Origin: Streptomyces sp. SID13726
GTDB taxonomy: Bacteria; Actinomycetota; Actinomycetes; Streptomycetales; Streptomycetaceae
Assembly: GCF_010548375.1 (NCBI RefSeq)
Contig: NZ_JAAGLY010000003.1
Location: 806,001 to 870,000 of the forward strand
Reading direction: 5' to 3'
DNA: 64,000 nucleotides
The position numbers and the translations under genes were made by a program. The notes beneath the pieces were generated by a model that was not told the origin of the DNA, did not search any database, and was given only the letters and a program-made list of their open reading frames with translations. Positions 19,064 through 26,088 of the stretch are shown piece after piece. Numbering within the stretch: the first letter of the stretch is position 1; each line of letters starts with the position of its first letter.

Positions 19064-20275
19064 CTACCGCCGCGGCAGCAGTCCGATCGCTGCGACGGGC
19101 ACGGCGGCCAGCACCAGCCAGGGCACCGCGGCCGGCAGTCCGGCGTCGAGGAGCGAGCCGGTGACGGAGCTGCCGGCCAGCACGATCAGTCCGGACACCG
19201 AGGACAGTGCCCCGGTGTACAGACCGAGCCGCCCCTCCTCCGCGAGATCCGGCACCCAGGCGCGGGCCACGGGCGCGACGAGCATCTGCCCGAAGGTGAG
19301 CAGCACGACGAACCCGGCCGCGGGCAACAGCCCCGCCGTTCCGGTCCGTTCGGCGGGCAGCGCCACGGCGACGACCGCGAACCCCGCGCCGATCAGCGAC
19401 AGACCGGCCACCATGGACCGGCGCGTCGAGAGCCTGGTGCCGGCCCAGCGGGTGACGGGGAGTTGGGCGGTCACCACGAGCAGCGAGGACAGCGCGAAGA
19501 GCCAGGCCAGCGCCGACTGCGAACCGGTCGCACGCTCCACCTCGGCGGGCAGGGCGAGGTAGAGCTGGTTGTAGGCGAGCAGGTAGGCGCCGTACGCGCA
19601 GCACAGCGCGAGGAACCGGCGGTTGCGGACCAACGCCCCGATCCCGCCCTTGAGTTGCACCTGCCGGCGCCCCGGGATGCGCTGCGGCAGCAGCCACGCG
19701 TGCCCGGCGAGGACGAGCACGAAGATCCCGGCGCCCGCCAGACACACCGTGCGGAAGTCCACCGACAGCAGCAGCGCGCCGAGCAACGGGCCCACGAACG
19801 CGCCCGCCTGCCCGGCCACGGTGAACAGCGCGAGCACCTGGGTACGGGAGCCGCCCCGCTCCTCGTGGACGACCGCCTGCCGGGCGACCTCGGACTCGAC
19901 GGCCGGCGAGAACAGGGCGGCCGCGAACCCGATGAGCAGCACGGCCCCGATCACCGCCCCCGTCCGCTCGGCGTACCCGAGCCAGGCGAACCCGGCGATC
20001 CGCAGCGCGCATCCGGCGAGGACGACCGGCCGGATGCCGTACCGGTCGGCGAGCGCCCCGCCCACCACGAACAGCCCCTGCTGGCTGAAGGTCCGCAGCC
20101 CGAGCACGAAGCCGACCAGCCACCCGGCCATCCCGACGGCCTGTCCCAGGTGCTCGGAGAGGAAGGGCAGCACGGCGAAGAAGCCGATGTTGAAGGCGAG
20201 TTGAGTGAGGATCAGCAGCCGCAGCAACGGCGAGAGCCTGCTGTCCTTCCGCAGGTCCGCGGGGGTCGAGGTCAT
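19064..20275 (-). CDS. MFS transporter (MdtH-like exporter)
   Basis: A 403-aa major facilitator with about 12 helices. The loop 2-3 signature is GGALADRYGIRPVVLAG, and the second-half copy is less conserved (TRWAGTRLSTRRSMV). The first helix starts after a 20-residue cytoplasmic tail. Resembles drug- and metallophore-type exporters of the MdtH/CntE group. It overlaps the fused ABC permease stop by 4 bp (ATGA), so import and export functions are co-translated: a high-affinity importer paired with an exporter. Such a pairing occurs in metallophore systems, but no synthase for one is present here. Confidence 0.88.
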   Translation of the reverse strand: MTSTPADLRKDSRLSPLLRLLILTQLAFNIGFFAVLPFLSEHLGQAVGMAGWLVGFVLGLRTFSQQGLFVVGGALADRYGIRPVVLAGCALRIAGFAWLGYAERTGAVIGAVLLIGFAAALFSPAVESEVARQAVVHEERGGSRTQVLALFTVAGQAGAFVGPLLGALLLSVDFRTVCLAGAGIFVLVLAGHAWLLPQRIPGRRQVQLKGGIGALVRNRRFLALCCAYGAYLLAYNQLYLALPAEVERATGSQSALAWLFALSSLLVVTAQLPVTRWAGTRLSTRRSMVAGLSLIGAGFAVVAVALPAERTGTAGLLPAAGFVVLLTFGQMLVAPVARAWVPDLAEEGRLGLYTGALSSVSGLIVLAGSSVTGSLLDAGLPAAVPWLVLAAVPVAAIGLLPRR

Positions 20276-22065
20276 CCGATCTGCACCAACTCCCGGGCGC
20301 GCGTGGCCTCATCGGGCCGGGTCGCGGTCGTACGAGGATCTCGGCGCCGTCGCGGCCACCGCACCCCGCCCGCCGCGCTGACCGCCAGCGCTCCGAGCAG
20401 GGCGAGTACGGCGGCGGGGGCGAGGACGGCCCAGGGGGCGCGCTCGGCGTAGGGCTGGTTCTCGGCGAGGAGCAACCCCCATTCCGGGGAGGGGGGTTGG
20501 GCGCCGAGGCCGAGGAAGGCGAGCGAGGCGAGGGCCAGGGCGGTGCCGGGAAGCCGGAGCAGGGCGTGCCGGGTGACGGGCGGGAGGACGGCGGGGAGCA
20601 GTTCGTGGCGCAGGAGGTAGCGGCGTCCGGCGCCGAGGCCACGGGTGGCGGTGATGTGCAGGGCGGCGCGTTCCTGGCGCAGGAGTGCGGAGGTGTGGGT
20701 GGCCAGGGGCGCCCAGGCGACGGCGCCGACGGCGAGCGCGGGGGTCCATGGTCCGGTGCCGGCGACCGCGGTGACCAGGAGGGCGCCGAGGACGGGCGGT
20801 ACAGCGTTCACGGTGTCCGCGAGGGGGCCCGAGACCCGGGGTGCCAGCCCGAGGAGGACCCCGGCGACCAGGGCGGCCGCTCCGATGCCGAGGGCGAGGA
20901 GCAGGGTGTCGAGGGCGCCGTGCGCGACGCGGGCGAGGAGGTCCCGGCCGAGGGCGTCGGTGCCGAACGGGTGGGCCCAGGTGGGTGCTTGGAGTCGCCG
21001 GGTGGTGTCGAGGGCGAGCGGGTCGCGGGGCAGGCCGAGCGCGATGACGCCGAGGAGGAGACCGCCGTACACGAAAGGCTGGAGGCCGCGGGCGGGGGGC
21101 TGCTTGCGGTGCGGGGACGACAGGGAGCCGTCGCGCAGCGCGGGGCCGGCGAGGCGGCGGGTGGTGAGGGCGGCGAGTCCGGAGGCCGCCGCGGCGAGCA
21201 GGAGGAGGGCGAGGGTGCCGGCCTGGAGGACGGGGAGGTCCTGGGCGAGCGCGGCCTGGAGGGTGGTGCGGCCGAGGCCGGGGATGTCGTAGATCTGCTC
21301 CACCGCGACGGAGCCGCCGGTGAGGCCGACGACGAACAGGCCGGTGTTGGGGAGCAGTCCGGGCAGACAGCGGCGGACGGCCTGGCGGGCGATGGTGCGG
21401 GCGGGCAGTCCGCGCGCTGCTGCGGCCAGCGCCCAGGGTTCGGCGAAGGCGCCGGGGAGGAGGTCGTCGAGGAGTCTGCCGAGCACGGCTCCGGCGGGCA
21501 GGCCGAGGGCGAGGGCGGGCAGGATCGTCCACTGGGGTCCGTACCAGCCGAGGGCGGGGAGCCAGCCGAGCTGCACGCCGACGACGGTGGCGAGGACGGA
21601 GGCGGTGAGGAACTCGGGGAGCGCAGCCAGCATCGCGGACCCGCCGCCGGGGGCCTTCGTGTCGTCGAGCCGCCGGTGTGCGCCGAGTCGCAGGGTGCGG
21701 GCGCAGATCAGGGCGGCGGTGACAGCCGCGACGACGAGGGCCGCGGCCATCAACAGCAGGGACGCGCCCAGGGCTTGGAGCACCGCGGGGGTGACGTCGT
21801 CACCGGAGAGCCAGGACTGTCCGGCGTCCCCGTGCGCGAGTCCGCCGAGCCACTCCCCCAGGAGCTTGAACGGGCGTTTTTCCAGGCCGAGTTGGGCCCT
21901 GATGTCCGCCAGTACCCGAGGGGTGGGGTCACGGTCGGCCGAGCGTGCCTTCAGAACCGTCAGCGCCGGGTCGGTGCGGGTCAGCCAGGGCAGCAGGCCG
22001 ATCCCGCACACCAGGGCGGCCGCGAGCACGGCACGCCAGACCAGGGCGGACAGCTGGGGTCGCAC
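20272..22065 (-). CDS. fused DppB-DppC-type ABC transporter permease
   Basis: A 597-aa protein that joins two peptide/nickel-type permeases normally encoded separately. The first half (about 1-300) ends with VAVEQIYDIPGLGRTTLQAAL, the DppB signature. The second half has HPFGTDALGRDLLARV, the DppC start signature, and ITATRGLGAGRRYLLRHELLP, its ATPase-coupling EAA loop. About 11-12 helices in total. It lies 3 bp downstream of the binding-protein stop and overlaps the MFS gene. No ATPase gene is linked, so the energy must come from an ATPase encoded elsewhere. Fusion of DppB and DppC fixes a heterodimer as a single chain. Confidence 0.9.
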   Translation of the reverse strand: MRPQLSALVWRAVLAAALVCGIGLLPWLTRTDPALTVLKARSADRDPTPRVLADIRAQLGLEKRPFKLLGEWLGGLAHGDAGQSWLSGDDVTPAVLQALGASLLLMAAALVVAAVTAALICARTLRLGAHRRLDDTKAPGGGSAMLAALPEFLTASVLATVVGVQLGWLPALGWYGPQWTILPALALGLPAGAVLGRLLDDLLPGAFAEPWALAAAARGLPARTIARQAVRRCLPGLLPNTGLFVVGLTGGSVAVEQIYDIPGLGRTTLQAALAQDLPVLQAGTLALLLLAAAASGLAALTTRRLAGPALRDGSLSSPHRKQPPARGLQPFVYGGLLLGVIALGLPRDPLALDTTRRLQAPTWAHPFGTDALGRDLLARVAHGALDTLLLALGIGAAALVAGVLLGLAPRVSGPLADTVNAVPPVLGALLVTAVAGTGPWTPALAVGAVAWAPLATHTSALLRQERAALHITATRGLGAGRRYLLRHELLPAVLPPVTRHALLRLPGTALALASLAFLGLGAQPPSPEWGLLLAENQPYAERAPWAVLAPAAVLALLGALAVSAAGGVRWPRRRRDPRTTATRPDEATRARELVQIG

Positions 22066-22068
22066 GGA

Positions 22069-23556
22069 TCAGCGCCGGGTTCCGGTGCCGACGAGGGTGC
22101 GCTCGTAGGGGTCGAGGAGGACACCGCGCACGGAGGTGGCGACTCCGGTGATGATCCGCTGGTGGACCAGGGGGACGACGGCGTCCGTGCCGAGGATCCG
22201 GGCCTCGGCGGCCATGGCCAGGTCCTGGCGCCGGTCGGGGTCGGCCTCGGACTCGGCCTTCGCCACGGCCTTGTCGGCGTCCCGGTCGCAGAGTTGGGCG
22301 ATGTTGTAGCCGCCGTCGCAGCTGTAGTCACTGGCGAGGACGGCCACGGGGTCGCCGGTGTCGACGAGGGTGTTGCGGGCGAGGACGAACGCGTCGAACT
22401 TCCCCGCCAGCGCGTCGCTCTCCAGCCGGGAGTACTCGCGCACCTCCAGAGCGACCTCGAACCCGGCCTTCTCCAGCTGCTGCTTCAACACCTGGGCGGC
22501 TTCGGGGAGTTCGGGGCGGTTGTCGTAGGTGGCGAGGGTGATCCGCGTACCGTCGGGGGTTTTGGCCTTCGCCCTTCCGACGGGCTGCTGCCGCTTGCCC
22601 TCGGCCCAGGTGACGGCGGGGCCGTAGATGCCGGCGCCGGGGTCGGCGTACCCCTCGTAGACGCCCTTGGCGAGCGCGGAGGTGTCGACGGCCGCGCGGG
22701 CGGCGGCGCGGAGTCCCGGGTCCTTGAGAGGGCCGGACTTCGCGTTGAGGAGGAGGCTGGTGGTGCGGGTCGTGGCCGTCTCCTCGCGGGTCGCCTCGTC
22801 GAGTGTGGCGGCCTGCGCGACCGGGACCGCCTCGGCGATGTCGAGTTCTCCGGTGCGCAGGGCACTGGCCCGGGCGGTGCCGTCCGCGATGAAGCGGGCG
22901 TCGATGCCGGAGGCCTGGGCCCGGCCGCCCCAGTAGTCGTCGAAGCGGTCGAGGGTGGCGGAGGTGGAGCCGTTGACCTCGGTGAGCTCGAAGGGTCCGG
23001 TGGCGGTGCCGACCGGGTCGACGCCGTCCTTGTAGGCCTTCGGGGAGAGGACGGCGAGGCTGGGGCTGGACAGGCGCAGGGGCAGGATCGGGTCGGGGGC
23101 CGTGGTGCTGACCCGTACGGCCTCGCCCTGCGCCTTCGCCGTGAGGGTGACGCCGGAGAGGGCGGCCGGGGCGGGCTTCGCCTCGGTGGCGTGGGTGAGG
23201 GCGCCGGCGACCGTGGCCGGGGTGACCTCGGAGCCGTCCTGGAAGGTGGCCTCGCGGAGGGTGAACAGCCAGGTGCGGTCGTTCTCCCGGCGCCAGGACT
23301 CGGCGAGTGCGGGGGCGGCGGCGCCGTTGGCGTCGAGGGCGGTCAGGCCCTCGGTGACACCGAGGCGGCTGAGGATCGTGGCGTCGGCGCCGTACGGCGA
23401 GAGCTTCTCGGCGGGTGGGAAGGCGAGGGCGACGCGGAGGCGGGAGCCGTCGCGCGAGGCGCCTTCTCCGTCGCCGTCTCCGGAGCCCGCGGAGGAGAAG
23501 CAGGCGGTGAGGACGGGGGTGAGCAGCAGGGAGCCCAGCAGGTGACGGCGTCGCAT
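22069..23556 (-). CDS. family 5 ABC substrate-binding lipoprotein (NikA/CntA-like)
   Basis: A 495-aa extracellular solute-binding protein. Lipoprotein signal: basic MRRRH, a hydrophobic core, then a lipobox ending at C19 (VLTAC). Family 5 features follow: LAESWRRENDRTWLFTLREA, FQDGSEVTPATVAGAL, GTATGPFELTE and YWGG. Closest in style to nickel/metallophore binders rather than oligopeptide binders, judged by the short N-terminal region. It is first in a tight run with the fused permease and the MFS exporter, 7 bp after the GNAT stop. Upstream Zur-box-like sequences suggest control by metal. The ligand is not proven and could be a peptide, a free metal chelate or a metallophore. Confidence 0.88.
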   Translation of the reverse strand: MRRRHLLGSLLLTPVLTACFSSAGSGDGDGEGASRDGSRLRVALAFPPAEKLSPYGADATILSRLGVTEGLTALDANGAAAPALAESWRRENDRTWLFTLREATFQDGSEVTPATVAGALTHATEAKPAPAALSGVTLTAKAQGEAVRVSTTAPDPILPLRLSSPSLAVLSPKAYKDGVDPVGTATGPFELTEVNGSTSATLDRFDDYWGGRAQASGIDARFIADGTARASALRTGELDIAEAVPVAQAATLDEATREETATTRTTSLLLNAKSGPLKDPGLRAAARAAVDTSALAKGVYEGYADPGAGIYGPAVTWAEGKRQQPVGRAKAKTPDGTRITLATYDNRPELPEAAQVLKQQLEKAGFEVALEVREYSRLESDALAGKFDAFVLARNTLVDTGDPVAVLASDYSCDGGYNIAQLCDRDADKAVAKAESEADPDRRQDLAMAAEARILGTDAVVPLVHQRIITGVATSVRGVLLDPYERTLVGTGTRR

Positions 23557-23563
23557 GGTGTCT

Positions 23564-24130
23564 CTATCGCCCCATCGCTATCGGGAACTCGGGTATGCCG
23601 GACATCGGTATCTCGAAGTGCACGACGTTGCTCGCGCCGCCCGTGGTCTCGCGTTCGTCGTGCACGATCTTGCCGAGGGAGCGCCAGAAGGGTTCGGCGC
23701 CCGGGACCGCGGGGTCGGTGTGCAGATAGACGGAGCGGTAGCCGCCGTCCGCGGCCGCGAAGGCGAGCAGCTCGGTGACCAGGCGGCGGGCGAGACCGCG
23801 CCTGCGGTGCTCGGGGCGGACGTAGATCCGGCGCAGCTGCGCGGTCTCGCCGGAGGGGTAGCGCTCGGCCAGTTCACGCGGGTTCGGCGGGTGGGCGGGG
23901 CCGCGGGAGTCGAGGGCGCCGGTGGCCACGACGGCCCGGTCGTCCGGGTCGAGGGCGACGAGCAGGGTGTGGCGGGCCGGGGCGAGATAGGCGGCGGCCG
24001 GGTCGATGATGTCGCCGTGCCAGCGGGGCACGTATCCGGTCCCGAAGTCGCGGTAGACGGTGTCGAGCATCACGGCTCGCGCACCTTCGAGGTCGTCCGG
24101 GCTCGCCGCCCTGATGCTGTAGTCACGCAC
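23564..24130 (-). CDS. GNAT-family N-acetyltransferase
   Basis: An acetyltransferase of 188 aa from the GTG at 24130 (VRDYSIRAASPDD). Longer frames reach GTG 24136 or 24196, but the latter would include the predicted promoter region and an operator-like palindrome. Motif A is RRIYVRPEHRRRGLARRLV, and YLHTDPAVPGAEPFWRSLG is the C-terminal arm. It is the first gene of the run GNAT, binding lipoprotein, permease, MFS. The last residues (GIPEFPIAMGR) lie 7 bp before the lipoprotein start. It might modify the transported ligand or protect against a toxic one. Start uncertain. Confidence 0.78.
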   Translation of the reverse strand: MRDYSIRAASPDDLEGARAVMLDTVYRDFGTGYVPRWHGDIIDPAAAYLAPARHTLLVALDPDDRAVVATGALDSRGPAHPPNPRELAERYPSGETAQLRRIYVRPEHRRRGLARRLVTELLAFAAADGGYRSVYLHTDPAVPGAEPFWRSLGKIVHDERETTGGASNVVHFEIPMSGIPEFPIAMGR

Positions 24131-24131
24131 T

Positions 24132-24146
24132 TGCACATCATATGCA
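24132..24146. promoter_or_regulatory. 15-bp palindrome, Zur-box-like
   Basis: TGCACATCATATGCA (reverse strand TGCATATGATGTGCA) pairs in six of its seven symmetric positions. It keeps the ATGAT centre and TG...CA ends of the actinobacterial Zur box (TGAAAATGATTTTCA, recalled) with 11 of 15 matches. It sits directly over the candidate GNAT starts, where a bound repressor would block the 5' end of the metal-importer-like run. Confidence 0.45.
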
Positions 24147-24176
24147 TTTAGTGGTGCGGGGTGATCGCGGGGCGAT

Positions 24177-24206
24177 TTGACAGTGATCGAATCCACGCCA
24201 TAGAAC
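24177..24206 (+). promoter_or_regulatory. candidate sigma70-type promoter for CooC-like ATPase gene
   Basis: TTGACA (24177-24182), an 18-bp spacer and TAGAAC (24201-24206), 41 bp before the GTG. On the opposite strand TTGAAA and TAGGTT about 16 bp apart overlap it, so two divergent promoters may share this stretch. Confidence 0.45.
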
Positions 24207-24215
24207 CTACCGACA

Positions 24216-24230
24216 TGACATCCATTTTCA
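24216..24230. promoter_or_regulatory. Zur-box-like operator between divergent promoters
   Basis: The reverse strand reads TGAAAATGGATGTCA, 12 of 15 matches to the recalled Zur consensus TGAAAATGATTTTCA with the left half perfect. It lies just downstream of the forward -10 and within the reverse -35 to -10 spacer, so one bound Zur dimer could repress both directions. Confidence 0.5.
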
Positions 24231-24246
24231 AAAAGATGGAGCGGTA

Positions 24247-25242
24247 GTGCGGATCGCGTTCGTCGGCAAGGGCGGCAGCGGCAAGACCACCCTGTCGGCG
24301 CTCTTCTCCCGCCATCTGGCCCGGTCCGGGGTGCCGGTACTGGCCGTGGACGGGGATATCAATCAGCACTTGGCTGAGGCGCTGGGGGACGGGTTCCTGG
24401 GGGACGGGTCCCTGGGACACGCGGATGGAGACCTGGGGGCTTCGCCGCTGGGTGCTCATGTGGCCGAGATCAAGGACTTCCTGCGGGGCACCAACCCGCG
24501 CATCGCCTCCCGCGAGGCGATGATCAAGACGACACCGCCGGGCCGGGGGTCGCGGCTGCTGCGGTTGCTGGGCGACGACGAACTGCATGCTCGCCATGTC
24601 CGGCGCGTGGGTGACGTACCGCTGATGGTGACGGGCGAGTTCGACGAGAACGACCTCGGCGTGGCCTGCTACCACTCCAAGCTCGGCGGGGTGGAGTTGT
24701 ACCTCAACCACCTGGTCGACGGCCCATGCGAGTACGTCGTGGTCGACATGACGGCCGGCGCGGACGCCTTCGCCTCGGGCCTGTTCACCCGCTTCGACAT
24801 GACCTTCCTGGTGGCCGAACCCACCCGCAAGGGCGTCTCGGTCTACCGCCAGTACCGGGACCACGCACGGGAGTTCGGGATCCGGATCGCCGTGATCGGC
24901 AACAAGGTGACCGGCGAGGACGACGTGCTCTTCCTCAAGGAGCACGTGGGGGACGACCTGTTGACGTACCTGGTCCACTCACCGTGGGTGCGCGCCGCCG
25001 AACAGGGCCGTACGGAGAGCGACTCGGAGTCCTTGGACGCGCTGGAACCGCACAACCGGCACGCCCTGACGATCCTGCGCGAGGCGGTCGACGCCCACCC
25101 CCGCGACTGGGCCGCCCTCCACCGCCACGCGGTCGAGTTCCATCTGCGCAACGCCCGCTCCTGGGCCAACGAGGCGACGGGCCTCGACCTGGCGGCCCAG
25201 ATCGACCCGGACTTCGTCCCGGGCCCGACGTCCCTCGACTGA
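24247..25242 (+). CDS. CooC/MinD-like P-loop ATPase
   Basis: A 331-aa SIMIBI-class ATPase. The deviant Walker A is GKGGSGKTT (7-15) with both signature lysines (K8, K13), then VLAVDGDINQHLAEAL (switch I, Asp) and YVVVDMTAGADAFASGL (Walker B/switch II). GNKVTGEDDVLFL marks nucleotide-base recognition. CooC-type members insert nickel or supply energy for metal-centre maturation; MinD-type ones locate proteins. Residues ~55-75 are a low-complexity Gly/Asp insertion. GTG start with GGAG upstream. A Zur-box-like site precedes it, and the gene is divergent from a metal-importer-like operon, so a metal-handling role is the leading guess. It is followed at 59 bp by a 130-aa hypothetical gene. Confidence 0.82.
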   Translation: MRIAFVGKGGSGKTTLSALFSRHLARSGVPVLAVDGDINQHLAEALGDGFLGDGSLGHADGDLGASPLGAHVAEIKDFLRGTNPRIASREAMIKTTPPGRGSRLLRLLGDDELHARHVRRVGDVPLMVTGEFDENDLGVACYHSKLGGVELYLNHLVDGPCEYVVVDMTAGADAFASGLFTRFDMTFLVAEPTRKGVSVYRQYRDHAREFGIRIAVIGNKVTGEDDVLFLKEHVGDDLLTYLVHSPWVRAAEQGRTESDSESLDALEPHNRHALTILREAVDAHPRDWAALHRHAVEFHLRNARSWANEATGLDLAAQIDPDFVPGPTSLD

Positions 25243-25301
25243 CCCCCACTCCACAACCGTTCGACGGCTCGACAGTTCGACAACAGACAGGAACAGCACA
25301 C

Positions 25302-25694
25302 ATGTCTCTCGACGTCTCCCCGGAACTCCTCGCCGAGGCCGAGCAGGGCGACATCCGCGAGGAGGACTTCGTGGACACGGTCCGCACGTCCCTCCCCTAC
25401 GCCTACGACCTCATCGCCGACCTCACCACCCAACTCAAGGGCGGAATCGCCGAGTTCACCGACAACCAGACCCCTCCCCCGTCCGAACGGGAACGCGGCC
25501 AACTCCTCCGAGCCCTCGCCAGCGACGCCATCCGCACCAGCCTCGAACGCCACTTCGGCGTGGCCCTGGCCTTCCAGAACTGCCACCGGGTGGCGGCGTT
25601 CCGACCGGAGTCGGTGACGGGTGAGACGTACGCACGGTTCACGTCGGTGCGCTCTCAGGTGTTGAACCAGTCGCCGGAGTTCAGGGACTGCTGA
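25302..25694 (+). CDS. conserved hypothetical protein, likely partner of CooC-like ATPase
   Basis: A 130-aa soluble, mostly helical protein with an AGGAA site upstream of the ATG. Notable are the stretch PYAYDLIADLTTQLKGG, a Pro/Ser/Glu linker and the C-terminal ends SLERHFGVALAFQNCHRVAAF and SPEFRDC. Cys and His at the QNCHR turn and the final Cys could bind a metal, but this is speculative. I do not recognise the family. Its spacing behind the ATPase gene suggests co-transcription and a shared task. Confidence 0.7.
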   Translation: MSLDVSPELLAEAEQGDIREEDFVDTVRTSLPYAYDLIADLTTQLKGGIAEFTDNQTPPPSERERGQLLRALASDAIRTSLERHFGVALAFQNCHRVAAFRPESVTGETYARFTSVRSQVLNQSPEFRDC

Positions 25695-25885
25695 CGCCGC
25701 GTGCGACGGCTGCTCGGACACGAGATCACGGTGTCCTCGTGGTGCGATACGCTTTTCGTTCGCTGCGCACCTTCCCGGAGGGTACTAGGCGGATTTCGCG
25801 GGCCGATTGCTGGTCGTGAGTGACGAATGCGGATGCCCGGTAGGGCGGTCCTACCATTCCGACCTCACATCAGGAGTGGTCTTCC

Positions 25886-26014
25886 GTGGAGCCGATCGAG
25901 TACAAGCCTGCACGCCGTCCATGGATCCGCGAGATCCTGGTCGGTGTTGCGACGGGCGTGATCTCCAACCTCGTGTTGGACGCGCTGGCCGCAGCAGTAC
26001 GCCACCTCATCTGA
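25886..26014 (+). CDS. small hydrophobic-tailed protein (42 aa)
   Basis: A GTG start with AGGAG 9 nt upstream. It reads a charged N-terminus (MEPIEYKPARRPW) followed by a single amphipathic or membrane helix (EILVGVATGVISNLVLDALA) and a short tail AAVRHLI. The pattern of basic/aromatic head plus one helix is typical of small membrane peptides, including type I toxins and regulators of larger membrane proteins. The gene is isolated between the CooC-like pair and the nuclease-helicase genes, and converges on the latter. Function not recognised. Confidence 0.5.
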   Translation: MEPIEYKPARRPWIREILVGVATGVISNLVLDALAAAVRHLI

Positions 26015-26088
26015 GGCAGGCGAGTGGCGGGCCCGGTGAGCCCGCCACTCTTCTCCCGTAAGACACCGCCCGCCCTACCGCGCGGCTT

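Noticed and set aside
20497-23778. 1093-codon plus-strand open frame
   Set aside because: Antisense to the permease and binding-protein genes. Its composition is Gly/Glu repeats from GC-rich third-position bias, with no domain.
19064-24130. Complete staphylopine-type metallophore cluster
   Set aside because: Importer and exporter are present but no CntL-like synthase, opine dehydrogenase or ATPase gene is linked. The saccharopine dehydrogenases 11 kb away are of the Lys1/Lys9 type.
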